A DNA stretch of 64,000 bases from Kitasatospora arboriphila (GTDB lineage Bacteria > Actinomycetota > Actinomycetes > Mycobacteriales > Mycobacteriaceae), in assembly GCF_000717275.1 (NCBI RefSeq), contig NZ_JNYV01000004.1:664023-728022 (forward strand). Direction: 5' to 3'. This document shows, piece by piece, positions 7,678 to 15,552 of this stretch. The position numbers were made by a program, and so were the translations under genes. Under the pieces are notes generated by a model. That model saw only the letters and a list, made by a program, of their open reading frames with translations, was not told the DNA's origin and did not search any database. How positions within the stretch are numbered: position 1 is the first letter of the stretch; every line of letters starts with the position of its first letter.

Positions 7678-8850
7678 TCAGCCCGCGAAGAGTCTCTCGA
7701 CGAACCCTGAGGCATCAGGCAATGCGGCCGCAGCCGTGCCCTGACCGTCGGACGGATACGTCCGGATCGTCACGTTCTGTCCCGACGCCTGAACCCTGTT
7801 GATGAAGTCGAGTGTGTACGGCAGCACAACCGTGGTGTCGAGAAGGCCCTGTCCGATGAACACCGGCTTGTCGTAGCCGCGATCAGGAACACCGAGATAG
7901 GCGTCGACGACAGGCCTGATGTTCGGGATCGACGCGACCGGCTTGGTGAACAACTCGTTGAGTCCGGTCGAGGCGACCGAGCGCTGCAGTTCGGCGGAAC
8001 ACACCTTGAGGGCCTTGTCCACGAGTGCCTTGCCCTCGGTGCTGAGGTAGGAGTTCAGATTGAGCTCCGGGTACGAGCCGCGGATACCGGCGATCGCATA
8101 GAGCACCTCGGCGGTGAGATCGGTGGGCAGCGGTACGGGGATGAAACCCGGTCCGGCACTGAGCACCAGTTCGCCCAGGTTGGCGGGCACGCTGGTGGTC
8201 ACCGCGCCCCGGAAGTCGAGCTCTGGGCCCTGCCACGCGATGGCGTTGCGCGCAGTCGCCAGCGCCGAGGTCGCCCCACTCCCGTTCCCGTTGACGATCC
8301 ACTCGTCGGACAGGTCCGGGGTGATGTCGTGGGCGGCCTTGACCGCGTCGACGATGTTGCGTGCCTTGATGTCGCCCTGCAGGTCCGGCGTGGCCCCTTC
8401 GACACCGAGACCGGCGTAGTCCGAGGCGACCACGGCGTAGCCCTTGCGGAGCCAGGGGGTGATGTCGTTCCAGTGGGCGGCGGACTCGGTCTTTCCCGAC
8501 CAGGACGGCGCGCACTTGTCGGCCAGGCCGACGGTGTCGTGCGCCCATGCGATCACCGGCCAGCCGCCTTCGGGCGCAGTGCCTCTCGGCAGGTACACCG
8601 CGGCACTGCTGATCTCGCTGCGATTCTCGGCCGCGGTGGTCCAGTACGTGAAGCGGTCGGCGCTGCCGGCGCCGGTGACCCAGCGGTCGTCTGGCAGGCC
8701 GATGTTGGCGTGGACGGTGCCCGAGGTGGCGGTCGGCGCGGCGGCTGCCACGCCGGTCCCGATCGCGGCGGCCACGGTCGCGGCCAGGGCAGCAACGGTC
8801 AGACCGCTGACACCCATCCGTCGCAGTGCTTGTGTGTGAACACTTTTCAT
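7678..8850 (-). CDS. Secreted LIP-family lipase-like protein lacking catalytic Ser and His
   Basis: 390 residues. A signal peptide (residues 1 to about 38, ending GTGVAAAAPT) is followed by an alpha/beta-hydrolase body like the secretory lipase (LIP, CAL-A-type) family: VIAWAHDTVGLAD, ASDYAGLGVEG and a C-terminal GFVERLFAG. At the nucleophile elbow, where the family has G-H-S-Q-G, this protein has G-N-G-S-G (residues 188-192), so the central Ser is Gly 190. The acid region FIGQGLLDTTVV keeps Asp 338. The catalytic His region, usually YPG-x-x-H, reads YPSDGQGTA (about 365-373) with no His. The fold is probably intact but hydrolase activity is doubtful. A good AGGAGAAG leader precedes the ATG. 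Confidence is high for the fold and moderate for loss of catalysis. Confidence 0.8.
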   Translation of the reverse strand: MKSVHTQALRRMGVSGLTVAALAATVAAAIGTGVAAAAPTATSGTVHANIGLPDDRWVTGAGSADRFTYWTTAAENRSEISSAAVYLPRGTAPEGGWPVIAWAHDTVGLADKCAPSWSGKTESAAHWNDITPWLRKGYAVVASDYAGLGVEGATPDLQGDIKARNIVDAVKAAHDITPDLSDEWIVNGNGSGATSALATARNAIAWQGPELDFRGAVTTSVPANLGELVLSAGPGFIPVPLPTDLTAEVLYAIAGIRGSYPELNLNSYLSTEGKALVDKALKVCSAELQRSVASTGLNELFTKPVASIPNIRPVVDAYLGVPDRGYDKPVFIGQGLLDTTVVLPYTLDFINRVQASGQNVTIRTYPSDGQGTAAAALPDASGFVERLFAG

Positions 8851-8882
8851 GACTTCTCCTACAAGAAAACGCTGATACCGAG

Positions 8883-9749
8883 CTACGCCTGGGTGATCCC
8901 GATCATCGGGAAGAAGAAGCAGCTGCGGTTTCCGTTCTGGACGGTGCCGAATACTGCGGACAACACTGTGCCGTTGCCCGTCTCCACCGGTGCCAGGCGG
9001 GCACCCTTGACGCTGACGTTGTTCACCACAGCCGAGATGCGCTCGGCGATCGCGGTGCGGATTGCGGCCGGGAAGGAGGCTGGGACGTTCTTCATCAGCA
9101 GGTCGACGATCGTCGTGCCCACCGGCGCCATGTCCGCGAAACCGCCCTTGAGGGTGTTCACGTTGAACCAGGCGACCTGCATTCCGGTGGCTGCGCCGTC
9201 GGCAGTGATGCCGGCCGGGAAGAAACCGAAGAGAGTCTCACCGTTTTTGATGAGGTTGGCGTCGAGTCCTTCGGGAAGCTTCAGCCCGGGCAGGAAGTAG
9301 GGGCCCGGAATCGCTCCACCTACTGCGGGGACCAATCCGAGCGGATTGGATTCGGTCGGGGCTGTGCAGTTGAAGGCCGCCGACGGGTTGATGAAGCTCT
9401 GGATGCCGAGCTTGCGCAGGCTCTCGTTGGCTTCGGCGAGAAGGCCGAACATGTCCGAGGAGTCAGCTGCCGGCGTGGCCGCGGTGCCGGCGACCTCGGT
9501 CGGCACCTGACCTGTTCCGCCCAGGAGTGCTTTCGCCGCGGCCAGGGCGGTCGGATCTCCCGAGGTCTTCTTCAGCGTTCCGATCGCCGAGGTGAGTTCG
9601 GCGTCGCTGGGGGTGTGCTTCGGAGCGGTGAGGGTCGTGTCGATCGGTGCCGCAGGCTCAGCCGAAGCCAGGGCAGGCATCAGCAGCGCTCCGGACGCTG
9701 CGATCGCTAGTGCGGCGACGCCTCGGCGAAGCATTGGTGAGCTGGGCAT
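8883..9749 (-). CDS. Secreted protein, paralog of the neighbouring gene at 9996-10820
   Basis: 288 residues with a signal peptide (MPSSPMLRRGVAAL then LLMPALASAEPA). The mature protein has a low-complexity helical part (about 35-105) and a C-terminal domain from about 120 on that contains two cysteines and the segments MQVAWFNVNTLKGG, GNGTVLSAVFGTV and CFFFPMIGIT. The same features in the same order (VAWVNIDTGKTG, GKGRVISAIYGNV, CTIIPTVGLM) occur in the next gene upstream, so they are diverged paralogs. The function is unknown to me; the family appears restricted to mycolata. Start ATG 9749 has a GGGGGA ribosome binding site; the in-frame upstream ATG has none. Confidence 0.75.
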   Translation of the reverse strand: MPSSPMLRRGVAALAIAASGALLMPALASAEPAAPIDTTLTAPKHTPSDAELTSAIGTLKKTSGDPTALAAAKALLGGTGQVPTEVAGTAATPAADSSDMFGLLAEANESLRKLGIQSFINPSAAFNCTAPTESNPLGLVPAVGGAIPGPYFLPGLKLPEGLDANLIKNGETLFGFFPAGITADGAATGMQVAWFNVNTLKGGFADMAPVGTTIVDLLMKNVPASFPAAIRTAIAERISAVVNNVSVKGARLAPVETGNGTVLSAVFGTVQNGNRSCFFFPMIGITQA

Positions 9750-9940
9750 GGTTCCCCCTTGAAGAGAATGATGATGGGCCACCTGTTACCCGTGTGACAG
9801 ATGTGGCCAATGGTGCGCTTGTTACACACAACCATGTGATTCAAGTAGAAGGCAAGCTGCGACGCCGACCTGTGATGCAACTGCTACCGTTCCGGTTTCC
9901 CTGCGGGTCAACGGAACTCGGCGGGATTGTTCGCAATGAT

Positions 9941-9977
9941 AAAAGAAACAGGCGCCGACCAGATGGTCGGCGCCTGT
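9941..9977 (-). terminator. Intrinsic terminator after the secreted-protein gene
   Basis: Read on the minus strand, a 13-bp perfect stem (ACAGGCGCCGACC and its complement) with a 4-base loop is followed by TTCTTTTA. It begins about 19 bases after the stop of the gene at 9996-10820. Confidence 0.8.
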
Positions 9978-9995
9978 TGCTGTGCGGGGGGAGGG

Positions 9996-10820
9996 CTAGA
10001 TGTTCATCAAGCCGACGGTCGGGATGATGGTGCAGCTGACCACCTTGCCCTCGGTCTTTGTGGTGACGTTGCCGTAGATGGCCGAGATGACCCGGCCCTT
10101 ACCGGTTTTCGCGATCGTGGTGAAAGTTCCGGGGCCCTCGGCGACGTTGATCTTCTCGTTGCGCTGCAGGCTCTGCTGGCCGGTCTTGCCGGTGTCGATG
10201 TTGACCCAGGCCACGGTCAGCGGGGCTTCTTTGTTGTTCACTGCGGGCCCGGTGCCGAGGCTGGTGTAGACGAAGCCGGCTTCGCCGCGGGCGGGGCCGG
10301 GAGCGGGTGCCTGCTGCGGTCCTGCGGTCGCGAGCGCGGTGCCCACGGAGTTGCCTCCGGGAATGCACCCGTTGCCCAGGGTCGGGTAGAGGAATTGCTG
10401 GATCACGGGTGCGCCGGGGCCGGTGGGAATGGCGGGACCGCCACCGCCGGTGCCCTCGAGGAAGCTGATGACACGATCCCAGATCTTGGCGAGGTCTGGC
10501 GGCAGTCCGGAGTCGGCTGCCAGGGTCTTGGCGTTCGCCATCAGATCGGCATTGACCTTGCCGTCGGGGCCCGGGGTCGCGGCCGAACCGATGATCGCCG
10601 GGACGAACGCGCCCAGCGACTGGAGTGTGGCCTCGCTGACCTTGGGTGTCGGCGCCGGGGCCGGTGCGGCAGAGGCCGTGGCCGGCAGTGCGAGCGCAGC
10701 GCTGGCGGCAACCGCGACGGCCGTGACGACCCGGCGGGCGGAAAGGTTGGGCAACGGCTTGCGTGAACGCTTGCTGCTGCGACCTGTCGGCTCACTGAAT
10801 AGCACTGTGTGGTGTCCCAT
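9996..10820 (-). CDS. Secreted protein, paralog of the gene at 8883-9749
   Basis: 274 residues. After a basic N-terminus (SSKRSRKPLPNLSARR) there is a hydrophobic segment AVAVAASAALALPATASAAPAPAP, a signal peptide with probable cleavage after ASA. A Pro/Gly-rich linker leads to a domain with CIPGGNSVGTALATAGP, GEAGFVYTSLGTGPA, LTVAWVNIDTGKTG, NVAEGPGTFTTIAKTG and SCTIIPTVGLMNI; two cysteines could pair. The domain recurs in the next gene downstream. The start could be ATG 10820 or a GTG 15 bases further in; neither has a strong ribosome binding site. Function unknown. The 273-bp divergent region to the ABC transporter operon shows no other gene. Confidence 0.75.
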   Translation of the reverse strand: MGHHTVLFSEPTGRSSKRSRKPLPNLSARRVVTAVAVAASAALALPATASAAPAPAPTPKVSEATLQSLGAFVPAIIGSAATPGPDGKVNADLMANAKTLAADSGLPPDLAKIWDRVISFLEGTGGGGPAIPTGPGAPVIQQFLYPTLGNGCIPGGNSVGTALATAGPQQAPAPGPARGEAGFVYTSLGTGPAVNNKEAPLTVAWVNIDTGKTGQQSLQRNEKINVAEGPGTFTTIAKTGKGRVISAIYGNVTTKTEGKVVSCTIIPTVGLMNI

Positions 10821-11093
10821 CTTGCGTTGATTGCCCGCGATCTGACGGCTGGTGTGTAAATCGCCGTGCTGACGGTAACCGTTCCGTGACCATCCCGCCA
10901 ACAGGGGGACGCGCCGCGAGAATCGATTTCTGTCGCCAGGGGACCATAGCGTGTTACTGGAGTGACTCATGGGGCTGGAGACACAATTGTTATGTGTCAT
11001 TCGGGCCACGACCTCGCGCACTGGGCGAGAGGGCTTCGTCGAGTGCCTGGTTAGATCATTGATGACCAGCACCACCGCACCTCTGGAGGCTCG

Positions 11094-12125
11094 ATGCGTC
11101 GACGACATCAACTCGTAGCAGCGCTGATCGCTGCCGCGGTCGCCACGACCGCCTTGAGCGCCTGTGGCGACTCGGACACCAGCGATGAGGTGGTGTTGCT
11201 CACCCACGACTCGTTTGTGCTGCCGGACGAACTCCTGGCCACCTTCGAGGACCAGACCGGACTGACCCTGAAGGTGGTCAAAGAAGCCGATGCGGGTCAG
11301 TTGTCCTCTTCGGTCGCCCTCACGGCCGGATCGCCTCGCGGCGACGCCGTGTACGGCATCGACAACACCTTCGCGTCCCGGGTCATCGACGCCGGCGCCC
11401 TGGTGGAGTACACCAGCCCCGACAACGCGCTCGGACCCGCCGACGACGCGTTGCCGCCCCCCAACCTGCTCACCGCCGTCGACCGGGGAGACGTCTGCGT
11501 GAACGTGGACAACACCTGGTTCGCCGACCGCAACCTGCCCGCACCCCGGAACCTGGCCGATCTCACCGATCCGCGGTACCGCGGGCTGACCGTCGCCATG
11601 GATCCCGCCACGTCATCACCCGGAATGGCGTTCCTGCTCGCGACCATCGCCGCCTACCCGGATGGGGTGAACGGCGGATGGCAGGGCTACTGGCAGCGAC
11701 TGCGCGACAACGAGGTGGCCATCGCGCCCGGATGGACCGAGGCCTACAACCAGGAGTTCACCGCGGGTGAGGGCAAGGGCTCCAAGCCGATCGTCGTCTC
11801 CTACGCATCGTCGCCCGCGTTTCTCCCCACCACCACCGCTTTGCTCGACACCTGCTTCGAGCAGATCGAGTACGCCGGCGTGCTGCGCGGCGCGTCGAAC
11901 GAAGACGGCGCCAAGAAGGTCATCGACTACTTGATCAGTGAGCCCGTTCAGGCGGCGCTTCCCGAGTCGATGTACGTCTACCCGGTCCGTGAAGGAACAC
12001 CTCTGCCCGCCGACTGGGCTCAGCACGCTCCCGAGCCCGAGTCCGCCGCAACCATGCCCGCCGACGAGATCGCGACGAACCGCGAAGCGTGGCAACAGGA
12101 GTGGCGCACCGTGATGGGCCGCTGA
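11094..12125 (+). CDS. thiB: ABC transporter substrate-binding lipoprotein, ThiB-like
   Basis: 343 residues. Lipoprotein signal peptide with lipobox LSAC (Cys 24). The mature sequence has the ThiB layout: VVLLTHDSFVLPDELLATFEDQTGLTLKVV, then DAVYGIDNTFASRVIDAGALVEY, then TSSPGMAFLLATIAAYP and APGWTEAYNQEFTAGEG. ThiB-type proteins bind thiamine or its phosphates outside the membrane and pass them to the permease. The stop overlaps the permease frame, so the three genes form one operon. No TPP riboswitch consensus was found upstream, so a related cargo such as another cation or phosphate ester stays possible. Confidence 0.8.
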   Translation: MRRRHQLVAALIAAAVATTALSACGDSDTSDEVVLLTHDSFVLPDELLATFEDQTGLTLKVVKEADAGQLSSSVALTAGSPRGDAVYGIDNTFASRVIDAGALVEYTSPDNALGPADDALPPPNLLTAVDRGDVCVNVDNTWFADRNLPAPRNLADLTDPRYRGLTVAMDPATSSPGMAFLLATIAAYPDGVNGGWQGYWQRLRDNEVAIAPGWTEAYNQEFTAGEGKGSKPIVVSYASSPAFLPTTTALLDTCFEQIEYAGVLRGASNEDGAKKVIDYLISEPVQAALPESMYVYPVREGTPLPADWAQHAPEPESAATMPADEIATNREAWQQEWRTVMGR

Positions 12126-13765
12126 TCGAGGTGCCGACGGCTCGGCCGGCACATTCGGCCATTGCCGGCCGAGTGGCGGTGACAGCTCTGGGCGCCGCCC
12201 CGCTGGTGTTCGTGGCGGTGATGTTCGGCTGGCCACTCGTGGCCTTGGCGGAGCGGGCGTTCGCCGACGGCTCCGCGTCGAACCTGTGGCAGCTCCTCGA
12301 TGGCGCCAACGCCGCACACCTGCTGTGGTTCACCGTCGCGCAGGCGGCCGCGTCCACTGCCCTCACCCTGCTGATCGGCCTTCCGCTCGCGTGGGTGCTG
12401 TCCACCTATGAACTCCGAGGTGCCCTGCTGCTGAGGGTGTTCGTCACCGTCCCTTTTGTCCTGCCCACTGTTGTTGTCGGCGTGGCGTTCTCAGCTCTGC
12501 TGGGTGATCGCGGTCCGCTCGCCGGACTTGATCTCGCCGCATCGGTCTGGGCAATCCTTTTGGCGCACATGTTCTTCAATGTCGCAGTGGTGGTGCGCAC
12601 GGTCGGGTCGGTGTGGTCCGGAATAGATCCTCGTTCCGAGCAGGCCGCCCGGACTCTCGGAGCCGGACCCGTTCGCGTGTTCCGCACGATCACCTTGCCC
12701 GCGTTGGCCCCGGCCATCGCCTCTGCGGCATCAGTGGTGTTCCTGTTCTGCGCGACCAGCTTCGGGGTCATCCTGATACTCGGTGGCGGCAGATTCAACA
12801 CGCTGGAGACCGAGATCTACCGGCAGGCAATCGGCTTCTTCCAGCTACCTGCTGCGGTTGCGCTCTCGATGGTCCAGATCGTCGTGGTCGCGGTGGTGGT
12901 CTCGATCAGCGCGATCCTCGGTCGCCGGGCCCGCGCGACAGCTGCTCCGCGATATCGCAGGCGACCACGCGGCCGTGAGTGGCCGGTGATCGGCTTGATC
13001 CTCGGGGTGTCCGGGGTGATCCTGCTGGCCCCACCGGCAATCCTCGTGCTGCGCTCGGTGCGACCCACCGTGGGTGGGAGCTGGAATCTGGACGGTTACC
13101 GGGCGCTGTCGGGGTCGGTGAACGGTCAGACGCCACTGGACACCTTGCGGTATTCGCTGGTCAGTGCGACGTGGGCGACGGTCATCGCGATGCTCCTCGG
13201 TCTTGCCGGCGCCGTTGCCATCTCCCGGGCGAGGGGGTGGTCGGGCAGTGCTGCCACGGTGATCACCATGCTCCCGCTGGGGGTCAGCGCGGTGACCGTC
13301 GGCCTCGGGTACCTCGTTGTCCTGACCGCGATGCCGCGGGAGGTGAGCACCTCGCCGGCCATCGTGCCCGCGGTGCAGGCCCTGATCGCGTGCCCACTGG
13401 TCATCCGGATCCTCGTGCCGGCAATGGGTCTGATCGACGGGCGGCTGCGTCAGGCGACGGCCACCCTGGGAGCCGGTCCGTGGCGGGTGTGGTGGACCGT
13501 CGACTTCCCGGTCATCAGGCGCGCACTGTGCGCTGCAGCGGGTTTCGCTTTTGTCATTGCGCTCGGGGAGTTCGGGGCGACCAGTTTTGTCGCTCGTCCC
13601 GACACCACGACGGTGCCGGTACTGATCGGTTCGTCCCTTGCCCGGCCCGGGTCGGGCAACTTCGCGACCGCGATGGCGTGCTCGGTGATGATGCTGGTGG
13701 TGACTGCCGTGGTGGTCACCCTGATCGAGGTCGTCCGCCGCGAAGAACGGGGAGGCGAGTTCTGA
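12089..13765 (+). CDS. thiP: ABC transporter permease, ThiP-like fused two-domain protein
   Basis: 558 residues with about twelve transmembrane segments arranged as two BPD-type permease halves, as in ThiP/FbpB. Each half has an EAA-like loop: EQAARTLGAGPVRVFRTITLP (about 185-205) and LRQATATLGAGPWRVWWTVDFP (about 450-470), the docking sites for the ATPase. The start is unsure: GTG at 12089 or 12101 would overlap the binding-protein gene, and GTG 12131 would begin just after its stop; all leave the first helix intact. The stop is one base before the ATPase start, so translation is coupled. Confidence 0.85.
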   Translation: MATGVAHRDGPLIEVPTARPAHSAIAGRVAVTALGAAPLVFVAVMFGWPLVALAERAFADGSASNLWQLLDGANAAHLLWFTVAQAAASTALTLLIGLPLAWVLSTYELRGALLLRVFVTVPFVLPTVVVGVAFSALLGDRGPLAGLDLAASVWAILLAHMFFNVAVVVRTVGSVWSGIDPRSEQAARTLGAGPVRVFRTITLPALAPAIASAASVVFLFCATSFGVILILGGGRFNTLETEIYRQAIGFFQLPAAVALSMVQIVVVAVVVSISAILGRRARATAAPRYRRRPRGREWPVIGLILGVSGVILLAPPAILVLRSVRPTVGGSWNLDGYRALSGSVNGQTPLDTLRYSLVSATWATVIAMLLGLAGAVAISRARGWSGSAATVITMLPLGVSAVTVGLGYLVVLTAMPREVSTSPAIVPAVQALIACPLVIRILVPAMGLIDGRLRQATATLGAGPWRVWWTVDFPVIRRALCAAAGFAFVIALGEFGATSFVARPDTTTVPVLIGSSLARPGSGNFATAMACSVMMLVVTAVVVTLIEVVRREERGGEF

Positions 13766-13766
13766 G

Positions 13767-14813
13767 ATGCTCCAATTGTCCTCTGTGACAGTCGGTTATC
13801 GGTCCGAAACCGTCCTCGACGACCTCAGCTTGTCGATCGGCACCGAGGGATCGGCCATCACGGCACTGCTGGGTCCGTCGGGATGTGGCAAATCCACCCT
13901 CATTCGTGCCATCGCCGGCCTGGAACCACTGACCGGCGGCACGATCACGTTCGACGGAGCTGATCTGGCGCCGATCGCGACCCATCGGCGCGACTTCGGG
14001 GTGGTGTTCCAGGACGGACAGTTGCTGCCCGGGCGCAGCGTCGCAGACAACATCGGATACGGATTGCGTGCCCGACGTTGGCGTAGAGATGCCACCGCCG
14101 CCCGGGTGGCCGAGATGCTGGACCTGGTTGATCTCTCCGGCTACGGGAACCGGCAGGTCGCCGAGTTGTCGGGTGGGCAGCAGCAGCGGGTGGCCCTGGC
14201 CCGCGCTCTTGCCCCTCGTCCTCGCCTGTTGTTGCTCGATGAACCCCTTTCGGCCCTCGATCGGCAACTTCGAGAACGGCTCGCCGTCGAGATCGCCGAG
14301 ATCATCGACGCCACAGGCACTCCCACCATCGTGGTGACCCACGACCACACCGAGGCGGCGTTGATGGCCGACCACATCGCCGTCATGGACCGGGGCCGGA
14401 TCATCCAGCACGACGACCCGGCGTCGTTGTGGCGCGCACCGCGAAACGAACGGGTCGCTCGGTTCATCGGGTGCACAACCATCTGCCGAGGGACCGTCCG
14501 CGCGGGTGTGTTGGACAGCGACCTCGGTGCGGTCGCACTGGATGTTCCCGATGGGCAAGTGCGAATAGGGCTTCGGCCGGATGCCGTCACGGCCGTACCG
14601 CTTGCTGATGCCGGGCAGTCGGCGCCCGTCGGAACGGTGCGGCATGTGGCGTCGCTGCCGGAGGGGACACGAGTGCGGCTCTCGGTGGCGGGAATCGATG
14701 TCGATGCCGTGAGCAGCGCTGCGGTGTCGTTGGGTGATCGGGTGGCGATTGCGCTCGACGCACACCGGCTTGCGGTCATCACCGAACACAGCACGGAGGA
14801 CGCCGATGCGTGA
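13767..14813 (+). CDS. thiQ: ABC transporter ATP-binding protein, ThiQ/FbpC-like
   Basis: 348 residues. Walker A GPSGCGKST (36-44), Q-loop in FQDGQLLP, signature LSGGQQQ (134-140), Walker B LLLLDEP (154-160) and the switch His in VVTHDHTEA. After the ATPase core comes a TOBE-like C-terminal domain (about 235-348, with VRIGLRPDAVTAV). That length is like FbpC/PotA-type proteins and longer than enteric ThiQ, which ends near residue 230. It energises the ThiBPQ-type importer. The end overlaps the MutT-like gene by 8 bp. Confidence 0.85.
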   Translation: MLQLSSVTVGYRSETVLDDLSLSIGTEGSAITALLGPSGCGKSTLIRAIAGLEPLTGGTITFDGADLAPIATHRRDFGVVFQDGQLLPGRSVADNIGYGLRARRWRRDATAARVAEMLDLVDLSGYGNRQVAELSGGQQQRVALARALAPRPRLLLLDEPLSALDRQLRERLAVEIAEIIDATGTPTIVVTHDHTEAALMADHIAVMDRGRIIQHDDPASLWRAPRNERVARFIGCTTICRGTVRAGVLDSDLGAVALDVPDGQVRIGLRPDAVTAVPLADAGQSAPVGTVRHVASLPEGTRVRLSVAGIDVDAVSSAAVSLGDRVAIALDAHRLAVITEHSTEDADA

Positions 14814-15225
14814 AGTCGTCGCCGGGGCAGTGATCGGGGATGGTCGGCTGCTGCTCGCGCAACGGACCTATCCCACGGAGGTCGCCGGGTTGTGGGAACT
14901 GCCGGGCGGAAAGGTCGAGGCGGGGGAGACCCGTGAACAAGCCCTGCGCCGCGAACTCGGCGAGGAACTCGGCATCGAGGTACGAGTCGGTCGGCAACTA
15001 GGGGACCCCGTACCGTTGCGCGCCGACCTCGTCCTCGTGGCGCTGGCCGCTGATCTGATCCAGGGGTCGCCCCGGCCGGCGGAACACTCGGCCGTGCGGT
15101 GGGTCGAGACCCCGGAACTCGAGTCGATGGCGGCGCGGGGTGAACTCGTGCCTGCGGACGCTGCCTGGCTAGATGACCTGATCGAACTGCTGGCCGTCAG
15201 GCAGCGCGGGAACGAACCTTCTTGA
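14806..15225 (+). CDS. mutT: MutT-like Nudix hydrolase
   Basis: 139 residues. The Nudix box GX5EX7REUXEEXGU is complete: GKVEAGETREQALRRELGEELGI (about residues 35-57), preceded by LWELPGG. The short single-domain length and the N-terminus VVAGAVIGDGRLLLAQR match MutT (8-oxo-dGTP pyrophosphatase), which keeps oxidised guanine out of DNA; mycolata have several MutT paralogs, so the numbering cannot be given. It overlaps the transporter ATPase by 8 bp, and its last 29 bp overlap the convergent Cys-rich miniprotein gene. Confidence 0.8.
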   Translation: MREVVAGAVIGDGRLLLAQRTYPTEVAGLWELPGGKVEAGETREQALRRELGEELGIEVRVGRQLGDPVPLRADLVLVALAADLIQGSPRPAEHSAVRWVETPELESMAARGELVPADAAWLDDLIELLAVRQRGNEPS

Positions 15226-15379
15226 GGGCTTTGGTGAGTTCCTTGTTGGACATGCCCTGATCAGCGAACTTCTGCATCTTGTGAATCACCACGGGGCAGC
15301 GAAGGCACCGGGTGGACGATCGGCAGCACTTTTTTTTCGCCTTCATGCTGCAGACATCTGCCGCCTTCTTCTTGCCCAC
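15197..15379 (-). CDS. Cys-rich, Lys-rich 60-residue miniprotein
   Basis: 60 residues, very basic, with five cysteines in VCSMKAKKKCC and TRCLRCP (positions 10, 18, 19, 25, 28) and a helical C-terminus (FADQGMSNKELTKALKKV). The Cys spacing suggests metal or Fe-S binding. I recall short proteins like this conserved in actinobacteria beside mutT or typA but know no function. An iron-box-like sequence lies 36 bp upstream of the start, which hints at iron control. The 3' end overlaps mutT by 29 bp in the opposite direction. Confidence 0.65.
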   Translation of the reverse strand: MGKKKAADVCSMKAKKKCCRSSTRCLRCPVVIHKMQKFADQGMSNKELTKALKKVRSRAA

Positions 15380-15415
15380 TGCTGACCTCTTCGCGTCGGT
15401 GCGTACCCGGAAAAG

Positions 15416-15434
15416 TTAGGTTAGCAGCACCTTA
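15416..15434 (-). promoter_or_regulatory. Iron-box-like (IdeR/DtxR-type) site
   Basis: TTAGGTTAGCAGCACCTTA matches 14 of 19 positions of the IdeR/DtxR consensus TTAGGTTAGGCTAACCTAA, including the whole left half-site. It lies upstream of the Cys-rich miniprotein (minus strand) and 119 bp before typA (plus strand). The position favours control of the miniprotein. Confidence 0.5.
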
Positions 15435-15552
15435 ATTCTAGGGTCGATGTGTCCTGTGACGGCGCTCTCACCGGGGTACCGGATACCCTGTATTGGTCTG
15501 AGCACCTCGCTCGACCTTTTTGACATGCCCACTTCACGTCCGGAGAACTTCA

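Noticed and set aside
7678..8850. Classical active lipase
   Set aside because: The expected Ser of G-x-S-x-G is Gly and no His is present in the usual place, so an active-enzyme call is not supported.
10821..11093. TPP riboswitch before the ThiB-like gene
   Set aside because: No CUGAGA / ACCUGAUC-type conserved parts were found by eye in this 273-bp region.
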